A stretch of 64,000 nucleotides of DNA from Algoriphagus hitonicola (lineage in GTDB: Bacteria; Bacteroidota; Bacteroidia; Cytophagales; Cyclobacteriaceae), in the NCBI RefSeq assembly GCF_900113375.1, contig NZ_FOPC01000008.1, positions 1-64,000 of the forward strand, given 5' to 3'. Below are positions 8,275 through 17,253 of this stretch, one piece after another. Numbering within the stretch: the stretch's first letter is position 1; every line of letters starts with the position of its first letter. The translations under genes were made by a program, and so were the position numbers. Under the pieces are notes generated by a model. It ran no database searches and was not told where the DNA came from. It worked only from the letters and a program-made list of their open reading frames with translations.

Positions 8275-8421
8275 TTTCGATTCTTATTTAATAACTAAAA
8301 CTAAGTGTTTTCAGAATAAACACAAATAAACCGGATCTACCTAAGAAGCGATTTTATCAAATGCCCTTCCTTTTTTCCCTGAATTCCTTAAATTCCCATT
8401 CAAACCCAAAAAACCTCAATA

Positions 8422-9936
8422 ATGTCCAAACCAGACCACCTCAACCGCCGGGATTTTCTGGCTTCAGCAGCCACTTTTGCGGCTTCTTTTACCATCGTTC
8501 CGTCAACCGTCATCGCCGGACTGGGGAAAATTCCTCCCTCTGATCAACTGACCGTAGCCAATATCGGTTGCGGAACGCAGGGATTGCGGGAAATGGGGGG
8601 ACTCCTCACTAATCCGAAGGTACGGGTCGTCGCCGTCTGCGATGTGAATAAATTCTCTAGCGACTACTTCGATTGGTCTCCTTACGGCATTCGGGATGGA
8701 ATCCGTGAAACCTTAGGCGATGAATCATGGGGGGAAGGAAAGCCCGGAATCCCGGGTGGCCGGGACATCGGGCAGGAGTATGTGGAAAAATTCTACGCCA
8801 ATAACAAACCCTCCGGTAAATACAAGGGTTGCGCCAGCTACGAGGACTATCGGGAGCTATTTGCCAAGGAAAAGGGCATCGACGCCGTTAAAATCATGAC
8901 CCCCGATCATACCCATGCGCCAATCGCTTTGGCGGCCATGGATCAGAAAATGCACGTAGTCACCCACAAACCGATCGCCAACCGGCTTATCGAAGGGCGA
9001 AAAGTCATCCAAAAAGCAAAAGACACCGGCTTGGTCACGCATTTGTTGGCTTGGTCCGACCGACCGGAGTACCGGCAGATCAAGGCATGGATGGATGCCG
9101 GACTAATTGGGGAATTGAAAGAAATCCATAATTGGTCTTATCGACCTGTTTGGCAGCAATGGACCAAGCGGCCTGCTGAAAGTCAAGCTGTCCCCGAAGG
9201 ATTGAACTGGGAACTTTGGCTGGGGCCGGTGCCGGATATGCCTTATCACAAAAACTACACGCACAATGTCTTTCGCGGCTGGTATGAATTCGGCGGTGGA
9301 TCGGTGGCGGATATGGGACATTACAGCTTGTTTCCACTTTTTGAGACTTTAGGCATCGACCGAAGTCCTGTTTCCGCCAGGGCTTTTGGCACCACGACTC
9401 GAGAAGAAGTCAATCAGGTTTATCAGTGGGTCAAAAATGATGTAGCTTTCCCAGCCAGCTGTACCATCAAGTGGAACTTTCCAGCCCAAGAGACATTGCC
9501 CGCTTTTGACCTTTTCTGGTATGATGGGGGAATGAAGCCTTTTGCCTGTGAAGAATTGGAAGTTGATGGCAAAGACACGCCGGAAGAAGGTTTGCTGATC
9601 GTGGGTTCCAAAGGGAAAATCCTGGGTGGATTCCGTGGTGAAAATCCGGTGCTTTTACCAGAATCTCAAATGATGCCAGGCCGGGATTCCGAGCGGATCA
9701 ATTCCCGGGAAGTGGACCGAAAAACTGATCAATGGGTGGTTGCCATGCTGGAAAAGCAACAGACCCCGGGCAGCTTTACCCGCGCTCAGTGCATTACTGA
9801 TACCATCAATCTGGGGGCGATCGCCTTGCGTGCAGGGAAAAAAGTGGATTTTGATGCCAATCTGGTCAAAATCACCAATGATGAAGCAGCAAATCAATTG
9901 CTGACAAGGGAGTATCGTGCGGGGTGGGAAGTTTAG
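8422..9936 (+). CDS. Tat-exported Gfo/Idh/MocA family oxidoreductase
   Basis: 504 residues. The N-terminus has a twin-arginine signal (NRRDFLASAATFAASF) for folded export. A Rossmann fold follows (VANIGCGTQG), then VVTHKPIANR, where the lysine matches the conserved family Lys (EKP is usual, HKP here), and a C-terminal alpha/beta domain with DMGHYSLFPLFETLG. Such enzymes oxidise or reduce sugar or cyclitol hydroxyls with NAD(P), often with the cofactor bound before export. The next gene downstream on the strand (10081) is a Tat-exported sugar-isomerase-like protein, so both may act on one sugar in the periplasm. Substrate unknown. Confidence 0.9.
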   Translation: MSKPDHLNRRDFLASAATFAASFTIVPSTVIAGLGKIPPSDQLTVANIGCGTQGLREMGGLLTNPKVRVVAVCDVNKFSSDYFDWSPYGIRDGIRETLGDESWGEGKPGIPGGRDIGQEYVEKFYANNKPSGKYKGCASYEDYRELFAKEKGIDAVKIMTPDHTHAPIALAAMDQKMHVVTHKPIANRLIEGRKVIQKAKDTGLVTHLLAWSDRPEYRQIKAWMDAGLIGELKEIHNWSYRPVWQQWTKRPAESQAVPEGLNWELWLGPVPDMPYHKNYTHNVFRGWYEFGGGSVADMGHYSLFPLFETLGIDRSPVSARAFGTTTREEVNQVYQWVKNDVAFPASCTIKWNFPAQETLPAFDLFWYDGGMKPFACEELEVDGKDTPEEGLLIVGSKGKILGGFRGENPVLLPESQMMPGRDSERINSREVDRKTDQWVVAMLEKQQTPGSFTRAQCITDTINLGAIALRAGKKVDFDANLVKITNDEAANQLLTREYRAGWEV

Positions 9937-9975
9937 GAAAGCGTACGCAGAAGGCAGTCACAGTTTTTAGTTATC

Positions 9976-10029
9976 TTGCTTTTCCGAAAGCAGGATCCAA
10001 GAATAAGTCCAGCTTCTGAAGAACCAGGA
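9976..10029 (+). repeat. REP-like repeat, family 2
   Basis: CTTGCTTTTCCGAAAGCAGG followed by CCAGCTTCTGAAGAACCAGG, a slightly diverged copy of the family, located between the two Tat-exported genes. Confidence 0.65.
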
Positions 10030-10080
10030 AAACACCAAACTAATAATTCAAATTCTATTAACCCATAAACCTAATCTTCA

Positions 10081-11016
10081 ATGACCAATCGAAGAAATTT
10101 TCTCAAAAATTCCACCTTAGCCACAGCAGCCTTAGGCCTGGGCTTACCCCAATTTTCCTTCGCTATGAAAGCAGCAGATCCTCCCTTCAAAATCTCCCTA
10201 GCCGAGTGGTCAGTCAACCGGCTGATTTTTGGTAAAAAGCTGGACCATTTGGATTTCCCCCTGGAAACCAAAAAGCATGGCATCCACGCGGTGGAGTATG
10301 TCAACCAGTTTTTTATGGATAAAGCCCAAGACAAAGCCTATCTCAAAGAGATGAACACCCGCTGCCAAAACGAAGACATCACCCAAGTGCTCATCATGGT
10401 GGATCGGGAAGGAATGCTCGGAGCAAAATCAGAAAGTGACCGAATACAGGCGGTAGAAAACCATAAAAAGTGGATCGAAGCGGCCAAATTTCTAGGTTGC
10501 CATACCGTCCGGGTCAATGGCTACTCCGATATCGCCTGGTCGGATAATCCTGCTGATGCTGCGGAAGCTTCCAAACTCGTCAGCGATGGCATCCGAAAGG
10601 TATGTGAGTTTGCCGAACCGCATGGGATCCATATCGTGATCGAAAACCACGGGGGCTTTTCCTCCAATGCGAAATGGCTGGCCGAAACCATCCGAAACGC
10701 CGACCATCCACTTGCCGGAACCCTCCCTGATTTTGGGAATTTCCGTATCGCTACGGTGGATGACAAAGCGGTATCCTACGACTCCTACCGTGGGGTGGAC
10801 GAATTGATGCCCTTGGCCACCGGAGTCAGCCTGAAGCCCCGGGTATGGGACGATGCCGGCAATGAATCCGAGCTCGATTATGAGCGTATGATGAAGCTGG
10901 TTCTTTCCCACGATTACCATGGGTATGTCGGTATCGAGCACGGCACCCAGGACCGGGAATGGGAAAGTATTGTGGAGATTCGGGAGATCTTGGAGAGTTT
11001 GCAAAAGTCCCTTTAA
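10081..11016 (+). CDS. Tat-exported sugar phosphate isomerase/epimerase-like TIM-barrel protein
   Basis: 311 residues with a twin-arginine signal (NRRNFLKNSTLATAALGLGL). The rest is the AP-endonuclease-2/xylose-isomerase-like barrel. HTVRVNGY, IVIENHGGFSS and YVGIEHGTQ carry the acidic and histidine residues that normally bind a divalent metal at the barrel mouth. This family isomerises or epimerises free sugars or related compounds. Pairing with the upstream Gfo/Idh protein is common in Bacteroidota sugar loci. Substrate unknown. Confidence 0.88.
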   Translation: MTNRRNFLKNSTLATAALGLGLPQFSFAMKAADPPFKISLAEWSVNRLIFGKKLDHLDFPLETKKHGIHAVEYVNQFFMDKAQDKAYLKEMNTRCQNEDITQVLIMVDREGMLGAKSESDRIQAVENHKKWIEAAKFLGCHTVRVNGYSDIAWSDNPADAAEASKLVSDGIRKVCEFAEPHGIHIVIENHGGFSSNAKWLAETIRNADHPLAGTLPDFGNFRIATVDDKAVSYDSYRGVDELMPLATGVSLKPRVWDDAGNESELDYERMMKLVLSHDYHGYVGIEHGTQDREWESIVEIREILESLQKSL

Positions 11017-11041
11017 TAGGAGGATCCTGTTTTTGAGGAAC

Positions 11042-11194
11042 CCTTCGAGGTTTTAGAAACTTTCAACGATACCCCCAACCTTTGAGGTCTTTTTTTGACC
11101 TCGAAGGTTTTAATTCCTAACTCCAATCCTTCGAGGTTTTAGAAACCTCAACCGATAATCGCCACCTTTGAGATCTTTTCCGACCTCGAAGGTT
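11042..11194. repeat. RAYT-linked palindromic repeat pair (left)
   Basis: Two copies (11042-11110 and 11128-11194) of a repeat starting CCTTCGAGGTTTTAGAAAC and ending GACCTCGAAGGTTT, separated by a TAATTCCTAACTCCAATCC spacer. The same pair with the same spacer lies at 11813-11970, on the other side of the transposase gene. Confidence 0.8.
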
Positions 11195-11207
11195 TCTTGC
11201 TTAGAGC

Positions 11208-11777
11208 CTATTCAAGCAAAAGGGTATCAGGAAAATATTCTGATTTGATGCTTTCATGTTCTTTTCTGAAAAATTCCAGCCCTCCAAACCATTCCAAGAC
11301 AAATGACCTTTCTATTTTGGTAGACTTTTGTGATAAAAATGTATCGTATGAGGAGTATTTCCAAGACCTGAAATTATCTGTAAAGCCATGTTTGGCTGGA
11401 TTATGATGAATATACAGGATCAATCTAGTCAGATAGCTTTCTTCATCAACTACTTTCCTTTTGAATTTTCGCTGAAATAAGGCTCCATTCCTTGAGTAGG
11501 TTTTATTAAATGCCTTTGTATAAGAATTTAAAAAATCAGAAAATGCCTTTACTACCTTCTGATTTTCGATAGGATTTTTGACCCTAACTAAAAAGTGAAA
11601 GTGATTTGGAATTAAACAATAGGCAAAAGTTGCAAATACTCCGGAACAAAAATGATTATATTTTTCAAGGAAAAACTGATAGTTCCTTTCTTCAATAAAT
11701 AATAGTTCGTTTCCCACAGATCTGGAATAAATATGAAAAATTCTGCCTTCTTCGAAGATATCTGAACTTTCACTCAT
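11208..11777 (-). CDS. REP-associated tyrosine transposase (RAYT, Y1/IS200-like)
   Basis: 189 residues with the Y1 transposase signature: NHFHFLVRV (HxH metal-binding pair) and LILYIHHNPAKHG, whose Tyr is the expected catalytic nucleophile. RAYTs are single-domain, domesticated relatives of IS200/IS605 transposases that cleave REP hairpins. The gene is flanked on both sides by near-identical palindromic repeat pairs, with single copies further away at 12629, 15197 and 17254, the usual arrangement for a RAYT and its REP substrates. The reading frame is intact. Confidence 0.9.
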   Translation of the reverse strand: MSESSDIFEEGRIFHIYSRSVGNELLFIEERNYQFFLEKYNHFCSGVFATFAYCLIPNHFHFLVRVKNPIENQKVVKAFSDFLNSYTKAFNKTYSRNGALFQRKFKRKVVDEESYLTRLILYIHHNPAKHGFTDNFRSWKYSSYDTFLSQKSTKIERSFVLEWFGGLEFFRKEHESIKSEYFPDTLLLE

Positions 11778-11812
11778 AGTTGTTTTTTAAGACTGTTCGA
11801 ATTTAATAAAAA

Positions 11813-11970
11813 TCCTTCGAGGTGTTAGAAGCCTCAACCAATACCCCCAACCTTTGAGGTCTTTTTTTGACCTCGAAGGTTTTAATTCCTAACTCCAATC
11901 CTTCGAGGTTTTAGAAACCTCAAAGGATCTACCCAACCTTGAGGTCTTTTTTGCAGACCTCGAAGGTTTT
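11813..11970. repeat. RAYT-linked palindromic repeat pair (right)
   Basis: Copies at 11813-11882 and 11899-11970, with the same spacer as the left pair and the same orientation. The RAYT gene is therefore enclosed by ~150-base direct repeats. The rest of the 11778-12027 gap is A/T-rich and holds only the promoter region of the toxin-antitoxin pair. Confidence 0.8.
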
Positions 11971-12027
11971 ATATTTTAAAACATTTATACGATCAATCAT
12001 CGTATATTAGAGCAAAATCTTATTACT

Positions 12028-12234
12028 ATGAAAGTAACTGCCTTGATATCAGACGAATTGATTGCCGAAGCCATGGAGCTGGCTCAAGCCAAAAACATTA
12101 CCGAAACGCTCAAAATAGCCTTGCAAGAATATGTGGCTACCCAAAAATTGAAAGCCGCCTCCCAAATGATTGCTGCCGAACCTTTGGAGTTTTACTGGAC
12201 GGCAGAAGAACTCCGCGAAAAGAATAATTCATGA
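12028..12234 (+). CDS. VapB-like antitoxin
   Basis: 68 residues. The N-terminus (MKVTALISDELIAEAMELAQ, then AKNITETLKIAL) fits a ribbon-helix-helix DNA-binding domain of the type seen in VapB antitoxins. The C-terminal part (EPLEFYWTAEELREKNNS) would wrap the toxin. It overlaps the downstream PIN toxin by four bases (ATGA), a standard antitoxin-first operon. It probably binds its own promoter as a complex with the toxin. Confidence 0.8.
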   Translation: MKVTALISDELIAEAMELAQAKNITETLKIALQEYVATQKLKAASQMIAAEPLEFYWTAEELREKNNS

Positions 12235-12650
12235 GAGGAGTACTTTTCGACACCTCCATTTGGATAGAATATTTCAAAGCCAATCCAGACTACTTCCCCG
12301 CTTGCCAAAGATTTTTGGAAGAGCGATCTGTTTGGACCTTGGATATCATTTTTGGGGAATTGGTCCAGGGAGCAAAAGGGAAAAGAGAATTGGAAATACT
12401 GGACATAGTTTATCAAAACACACCAAAAATCAAGGATTCAAATCTTGGATACCATGCAGGGCTTTTTTCTCAAAAATACCAGCTTATCAATCATGGAATA
12501 GGCCTCATTGACTCTGTCATTATTTTAGCTTGTCTGGAGAATAGACTCCAACTTTGGTCTTTAGATAAAAAGATCAATCGTTTTTTAGAGGAATCCTTTT
12601 CCATTTATGTCTTTGATCCTAAAGGAAGCCAACCTTTGAGGTCTTTTTGA
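12231..12650 (+). CDS. VapC-like PIN-domain ribonuclease toxin
   Basis: 139 residues. PIN-domain acidic residues are visible in LFDTSIWIEYF (Asp), IIFGELVQG (Glu) and GLIDSVIILACL (Asp), with a further Asp in LWSLDKKINRF. VapC toxins are Mg-dependent RNases that cleave tRNA or rRNA. The last residues (QPLRSF) and the stop codon are encoded by a RAYT-type palindromic repeat at 12629-12662, so the C-terminus may have been replaced by repeat insertion. The catalytic core looks complete. Confidence 0.85.
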   Translation: MRGVLFDTSIWIEYFKANPDYFPACQRFLEERSVWTLDIIFGELVQGAKGKRELEILDIVYQNTPKIKDSNLGYHAGLFSQKYQLINHGIGLIDSVIILACLENRLQLWSLDKKINRFLEESFSIYVFDPKGSQPLRSF

Positions 12651-12662
12651 CCTCGAAGGTTT
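12629..12662. repeat. RAYT-type half repeat overlapping the end of vapC
   Basis: AACCTTTGAGGTCTTTTTGA followed by CCTCGAAGGTTT is the second half of the unit at 11042 and 11813. It supplies the toxin stop codon (TGA 12648-12650) and can form a hairpin that may end transcription. Confidence 0.75.
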
Positions 12663-12688
12663 CATACATTGACTTTAATTTTTGCAAT

Positions 12689-13696
12689 TTAAAACTTCGG
12701 TATTCCCACAAAATACAAATCAAACCCGCCCAATCCACCGGGTCGGTTGGAGGAGAAGATCATCACCTGGTTTTCAAATTCCCAAGAATCCGAGACCACG
12801 GGTCTGTATTCATCGAATTCGGAATTGATCTTGGGGCCGAAGTTTTCCGGCTCGGTCCAGCCATTTCCACTGCGAAACGAGTAATACAAATCGTAGCCCC
12901 CATATCCTCCCGGTCGGTCCGAGGAAAAGACCAGTAAATCTCCATAGACAAAAGGCATATGGTCATTGGCCGTGGTATTAATCCCGATTTTTTGGATCTC
13001 CTTTTCTTCAGCGCTTTCGAGGTATTCCAGCACGGACCCGCTTGCCGGCAGGTCCACCTCGTAGATATCAAATGCCCCATCCCGATCCGAGCTAAAGAGC
13101 ATTTTTTCGGGTCGGCCTTGGCTTACAATACCTTCATTGTCTTTCAAAAAATTTTGCCCATAGAAACAAGGATACATTTCACTTGACCCAACGTCCAAAA
13201 GCCTAAATGAAGATTTACTCCTATCAACCTCTTCTGAGGAGCTTATTTTAGGTTCCGTTAAGATGGAAAAAGAACCATCCGAATTGGCTCTAGAAAACAA
13301 AACATAGTTACTATTTTCTTCCACGAAGGTGTATGGTCCTTTTTCATGTAATGGGGAATTAATTGCAAATAAACTATTCCTAATGCTTTGGCTTCCATCA
13401 AATATTTTATTGGTACTAAAGGAAAAATTTCCACTTTCTTTATCCCACAAAAATCCAATTAAGGAATAATCCAGATCAAATTGTTGACCCTGAGAGAGTG
13501 AATTTGTTGAAAAAACAAAATTAATCGTGATATCAGCCGTTGAAGGCACAAAATTAGAGTTCATTTCGTCATACTCCGTGTTCAAATCAGTTAAATTAAC
13601 AGGAGCGTCATCTGGAAATCTTCCCGTTTCGTATGGGAAGGTCTCATCACAAGCTGTTAAAGCTATAACCACGCATATTTTAACTATGTTTTTCAT
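12689..13696 (-). CDS. PD40-type beta-propeller lipoprotein (copy A)
   Basis: 335 residues. Lipoprotein signal with lipobox ALTAC (Cys15). The second half has three PD40/TolB-like blades marked by LFSSDRDGAFDIYEV, VFSSDRPGGYGGYDLYY and IFSSNRPGGLGGFDLYFV. These propellers usually bind proteins or peptides and in Bacteroidota often sit in the outer membrane or periplasm. The C-terminal ~150 residues are nearly identical to copy B (13957-14955), while the N-terminal halves differ clearly, as expected after duplication with conversion of the 3' part. Confidence 0.85.
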   Translation of the reverse strand: MKNIVKICVVIALTACDETFPYETGRFPDDAPVNLTDLNTEYDEMNSNFVPSTADITINFVFSTNSLSQGQQFDLDYSLIGFLWDKESGNFSFSTNKIFDGSQSIRNSLFAINSPLHEKGPYTFVEENSNYVLFSRANSDGSFSILTEPKISSSEEVDRSKSSFRLLDVGSSEMYPCFYGQNFLKDNEGIVSQGRPEKMLFSSDRDGAFDIYEVDLPASGSVLEYLESAEEKEIQKIGINTTANDHMPFVYGDLLVFSSDRPGGYGGYDLYYSFRSGNGWTEPENFGPKINSEFDEYRPVVSDSWEFENQVMIFSSNRPGGLGGFDLYFVGIPKF

Positions 13697-13790
13697 CTTA
13701 ATCCTGTTATCATTTTTAAACTGTTGTAAAATCAGTTCAAATCCCCGCTTCCAAGACCAAAATTTGATTGTTTGTTTTCATAGTTTCTGG
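13697..13790 (-). repeat. upstream region shared with the paralogue (copy A)
   Basis: The bases upstream of the start at 13696 closely match those upstream of 14955 (14956-15060), both containing TGTTGTAAAATCAGTTCAAA and TTTGATTG. Probably the duplicated promoter. The remainder of the 13697-13956 gap shows no gene. Confidence 0.6.
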
Positions 13791-13956
13791 AAAAAGTTTG
13801 TATTAAGATTGTTAAATATAAAGCTAAATTTTATTCAAAAAAATACCCAGTTCTGGGTATTTTTCAGGGGTTTTCTTAATTTTTTCTTGATATTTCACAA
13901 TCAGTAACCTTAGTTGGCTTAGTTAACCAACGGTAGCTCTCCAGAAACCGGACTGA

Positions 13957-14955
13957 TTAAAACTTCGGTATTCCCACAAAATACAAATCAAACCCGCCCA
14001 ATCCACCGGGTCGGTTGGAGGAGAAAATCATCAATTGATTGGCAAATCCCATAGCGTTCGAGACCACGGGCCGGTACTCATCGAATTCGGAATTGATCTT
14101 GGGGCCGAAGTTCTCCGGCTCGGTCCAGCCATCTCCGCTGCGAAACGAGTAATACAAATCGTAGCCTCCATATCCTCCCGGACGGTCCGAGGAAAAGACC
14201 AGCATATCCCCATAGACAAATGGCATGTGGTCATTGGCCGTGGTATTGATCCCGATTTTTTGGATCTCCTTTTGTTCAAGGCTTTGGAGATATCCCAGTA
14301 CGGATCCGCTTGCCGGCAGGTCCACCTCATAGATATCAAATGCCCCATCCCGATCCGAGCTAAAAAGCATTTTTTCGGGTCGGCCTTGGCTTTCAACTCC
14401 TGCTCCTTTCAAATAATCGGCTCCATAAAAGGAGGGGTACATTTCACTCGATCCATCTTCCATTAGCCTAAATGATGCCGCAGCACCATCAATTTCTTGT
14501 GAGATTTCTTCCCGGGGTTCTGATAGGATGGAGTAAATACCTTCGGCATTGTCCCGACTAAAGAGCAGAATCTCTCCAGCTTCCGAATCAACGAAGGTAT
14601 AGGGCCCTTTTTCATTAATATTAGTCTCCGTTTTTCTAACCCAATCGCTCAACCAGGTATCAAAAAGGGTACTACCTTTTTCAACCGATAGAAATCCATC
14701 AGATGGATACCAAATGAAAACAAGCTTTGATTCTACCAAATTAAAGTGATTGGGTTGGGAATTAATTCGATTGGATGAAAAGACTAGATTGGTCTCATGA
14801 CCAAAAAACCCCATATCTGAGTTCACATCATCAAATGGAGAATTGACTACGGATAAGTTGGTCGCTTCCTCAGGAAAAATACCGACAGGGTAGTTGTTTT
14901 GATTACAGGAGAAAAGACCAACAAAGAAAACAGATAGAATTATTGACTTTTTCAT
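13957..14955 (-). CDS. PD40-type beta-propeller lipoprotein (copy B)
   Basis: 332 residues, lipobox VGLFSC (Cys17). Same layout as copy A: a variable N-terminal half with FPEEATNLS in place of FPDDAPVNL, then three almost identical PD40 blades (SSDRDGAFDIYEVDLP, SSDRPGGYGGYDLYY, SSNRPGGLGGFDLYF) and the shared ending GIPKF. The tandem arrangement with a duplicated upstream region points to a local gene duplication. Ligand unknown. Confidence 0.85.
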   Translation of the reverse strand: MKKSIILSVFFVGLFSCNQNNYPVGIFPEEATNLSVVNSPFDDVNSDMGFFGHETNLVFSSNRINSQPNHFNLVESKLVFIWYPSDGFLSVEKGSTLFDTWLSDWVRKTETNINEKGPYTFVDSEAGEILLFSRDNAEGIYSILSEPREEISQEIDGAAASFRLMEDGSSEMYPSFYGADYLKGAGVESQGRPEKMLFSSDRDGAFDIYEVDLPASGSVLGYLQSLEQKEIQKIGINTTANDHMPFVYGDMLVFSSDRPGGYGGYDLYYSFRSGDGWTEPENFGPKINSEFDEYRPVVSNAMGFANQLMIFSSNRPGGLGGFDLYFVGIPKF

Positions 14956-15060
14956 CTTAAACCAGTTATCATTTTTAAACTGTTGTAAAATCAGTTCAAA
15001 TCCCCGCGTCCAAGACCAAAATTTGATTGTTTGATTGTTTGATTGTTTGATTTCATAGTT
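14956..15060 (-). repeat. upstream region shared with the paralogue (copy B), with an expanded 8-base repeat
   Basis: Matches 13697-13790, but at 15022-15052 TTTGATTG is repeated three full times plus a partial unit, whereas copy A has about one and a half. Variation of a tandem repeat in a promoter can change expression. The rest of the gap to 15363 holds one RAYT-type repeat. Confidence 0.6.
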
Positions 15061-15196
15061 TCTCTGGAAAAATGTAAAAGTTTATGATTAAAACTAGGGA
15101 AAAATTTCTAAAACCAAGCCTGACAGACAGATATTCATCATTTTTTAACACTAATTTTTATTGGATAAAGCATAATCAGAAAAAATAAGGGACTAA

Positions 15197-15268
15197 TCCT
15201 TCGAGGTTTCAGAAACCTCAAAGAATATTCCCAACCTTTGAGATACTTTTCTAGGCCTCGAAGATTCT
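15197..15268. repeat. RAYT-type palindromic repeat
   Basis: CCTTCGAGGTTTCAGAAACC followed by CAACCTTTGAGATAC and GGCCTCGAAGATT: a full but slightly diverged unit about 100 bases upstream of htpG. Confidence 0.75.
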
Positions 15269-15363
15269 ATTGGTTACTGCCATCTTGTCACTTTTTCTCG
15301 ATTGGAACAGGCATTGATAATTCCCCATTGTCAATCATTGTATTCACTAAAACGATTTATACC

Positions 15364-17253
15364 ATGCAGGAAAAAGGTACCATCTCGATTCATACCGAGA
15401 ATATTTTCCCCATTATCAAAAAATTCCTCTACTCAGATCATGAGATTTTTCTTCGCGAATTGGTTTCCAATGCCGTCGATGCTACGCAAAAAATCAAGCG
15501 GTTGGCGACTTTGGGTCAGTACAAAGGCGAATTGGGGGACATCACGGTAGAGGTTTCCTTCGACGAGAAAAAGAAAACCATCACGATCTCTGACAAAGGC
15601 TTGGGGATGACCGCCGAGGAGATCAAAAAGTACATCAATCAAATCGCGTTCTCCGGGGCTACGGAGTTTGTGGAGAAGTTCAAAGATGCCAAAGATGCCA
15701 ATGAGATCATCGGTAAGTTTGGTTTGGGATTCTACTCTGCCTTTATGGTGGCCAAAAATGTAGAAATCCATACGCTTTCCTATCAGGATGGGGCCGAACC
15801 TGCCATTTGGACCTGTGACGGTTCCACCGAGTTTGAGATCAAAAAAGGCAAGCGAAAAACCCGCGGTACAGACATTATTCTCCACATCAACGAAGACTCC
15901 GAGGAGTTTCTCGACAAGTGGAAGCTGCAGGGCATTTTGGACAAATACTGTAAATTCCTTCCCGTTCCGATCAAGTTTGGCACCAAGAGCGAATCGGTAG
16001 AAGACGGCGTCGATGACAAAGGTGAGAAGAAGTGGAAATCCGTCGAAGTGGATAACATCATCAATACCACTTCCCCGATTTGGACCAAGTCGCCTAATGA
16101 TCTGAAAGATGAGGATTATTTGAATTTTTACAAAGAACTCTATCCGATGAGTGAGGACCCGCTATTTTGGATTCACCTCAATGTGGACTATCCATTCAAC
16201 TTGACCGGAGTATTGTACTTCCCAAAAGTGAAGAATGAATTCGAATTGCAGCGCAATAAAATCAAACTCTTTAGCCGTCAGGTATTCATCACCGACGAGG
16301 TGAAGGATATCGTGCCTGAGTTTTTGATGCTGCTTCATGGGGTGATCGATTCTCCGGATATCCCATTAAACGTATCCCGAAGCTTCCTGCAGGCAGACGG
16401 AAATGTGAAAAAGATCAATAACTACATCACCAAAAAAGTTGCCGATAAACTTTCCGAACTGTACAAAAAAGACCGAAAAGCTTATGAGGCCAAATGGAAT
16501 GATATTGGTCTTTTTGTGAAGTACGGCATGATCTCCGAGGATAAGTTCTATGAGAAAGGCAAGGAATTTACCCTGCTGAAAAACACCAAGAACGAGTACT
16601 TTACCCTCGATGAATATACCGAGAAAGTAAAAGCCATTCAGACCAATAAGGACGATCAGACGATCTTCTTATACGCCACAGATGTGGATAAGCAGGATAG
16701 TTTCATTGCATCGGCCAATAAGAAAGACTATGATGTGTTGATTTTGGATTCGCCAATCGACAGTCACTTTATTCAGCATATAGAAACCAAGCTCGACAAA
16801 ACCCAACTCAAGCGGGTCGATGCCGATGTGGTGGAAAAACTGATACAGAAAGAAGATTCCTATGCCAACTTGCTTACCGAAGATCAAAGCAAGCAGGTGA
16901 AGGAACTCTTCGAAAAAGCGATCGATAACAAGTCCTACTCGGTAGAGATCGAAGGACTCAGCCCGGAGGAGATGCCTGTGACGATCACCATGGAAGAGTG
17001 GATGCGCCGCATGAAAGACATGGCCCAAACGGGCGGTGGAGGCCCGATGAGTTTCTATGGACAGATGCCGGACAACTACAAAGTGGCGATCAACGGAAAC
17101 CATCCCGTAGTGGACAAAATTTTGAAAGCTGAAGGCGAAGAAGCCCAACTGCAGTTGGCCAAGCAAGCCTTTGACTTGGCAAAACTGTCTCAAGGACTTC
17201 TAACCGGGAAAGATCTGACTGCCTTTGTGAAGCGCAGTGTAGAGTTGATTTAG
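15364..17253 (+). CDS. htpG: molecular chaperone HtpG (Hsp90)
   Basis: 629 residues from ATG 15364 (MQEKGTISIHTENIF), the normal Hsp90 N-terminus. Upstream in-frame codons run into the palindromic repeat and are not credible. GHKL ATPase motifs are present: ELVSNAVDA, SDKGLGMT and IGKFGLGFYSAFMV. Middle and C-terminal dimerisation domains follow. It is a cytosolic ATP-dependent chaperone dimer. It stands alone, with RAYT-type repeats on both sides, the downstream one beginning directly after the stop codon. Confidence 0.97.
   Translation: MQEKGTISIHTENIFPIIKKFLYSDHEIFLRELVSNAVDATQKIKRLATLGQYKGELGDITVEVSFDEKKKTITISDKGLGMTAEEIKKYINQIAFSGATEFVEKFKDAKDANEIIGKFGLGFYSAFMVAKNVEIHTLSYQDGAEPAIWTCDGSTEFEIKKGKRKTRGTDIILHINEDSEEFLDKWKLQGILDKYCKFLPVPIKFGTKSESVEDGVDDKGEKKWKSVEVDNIINTTSPIWTKSPNDLKDEDYLNFYKELYPMSEDPLFWIHLNVDYPFNLTGVLYFPKVKNEFELQRNKIKLFSRQVFITDEVKDIVPEFLMLLHGVIDSPDIPLNVSRSFLQADGNVKKINNYITKKVADKLSELYKKDRKAYEAKWNDIGLFVKYGMISEDKFYEKGKEFTLLKNTKNEYFTLDEYTEKVKAIQTNKDDQTIFLYATDVDKQDSFIASANKKDYDVLILDSPIDSHFIQHIETKLDKTQLKRVDADVVEKLIQKEDSYANLLTEDQSKQVKELFEKAIDNKSYSVEIEGLSPEEMPVTITMEEWMRRMKDMAQTGGGGPMSFYGQMPDNYKVAINGNHPVVDKILKAEGEEAQLQLAKQAFDLAKLSQGLLTGKDLTAFVKRSVELI

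Noticed and set aside
11042..11970. CRISPR array
   Set aside because: Repeats are palindromic, few, with identical spacers, and surround a RAYT gene; there are no cas genes.
15238..15363. Longer N-terminus of HtpG
   Set aside because: It would be encoded by a palindromic repeat and has no counterpart in Hsp90 proteins; MQEKGTISIHTENIF is the family start.
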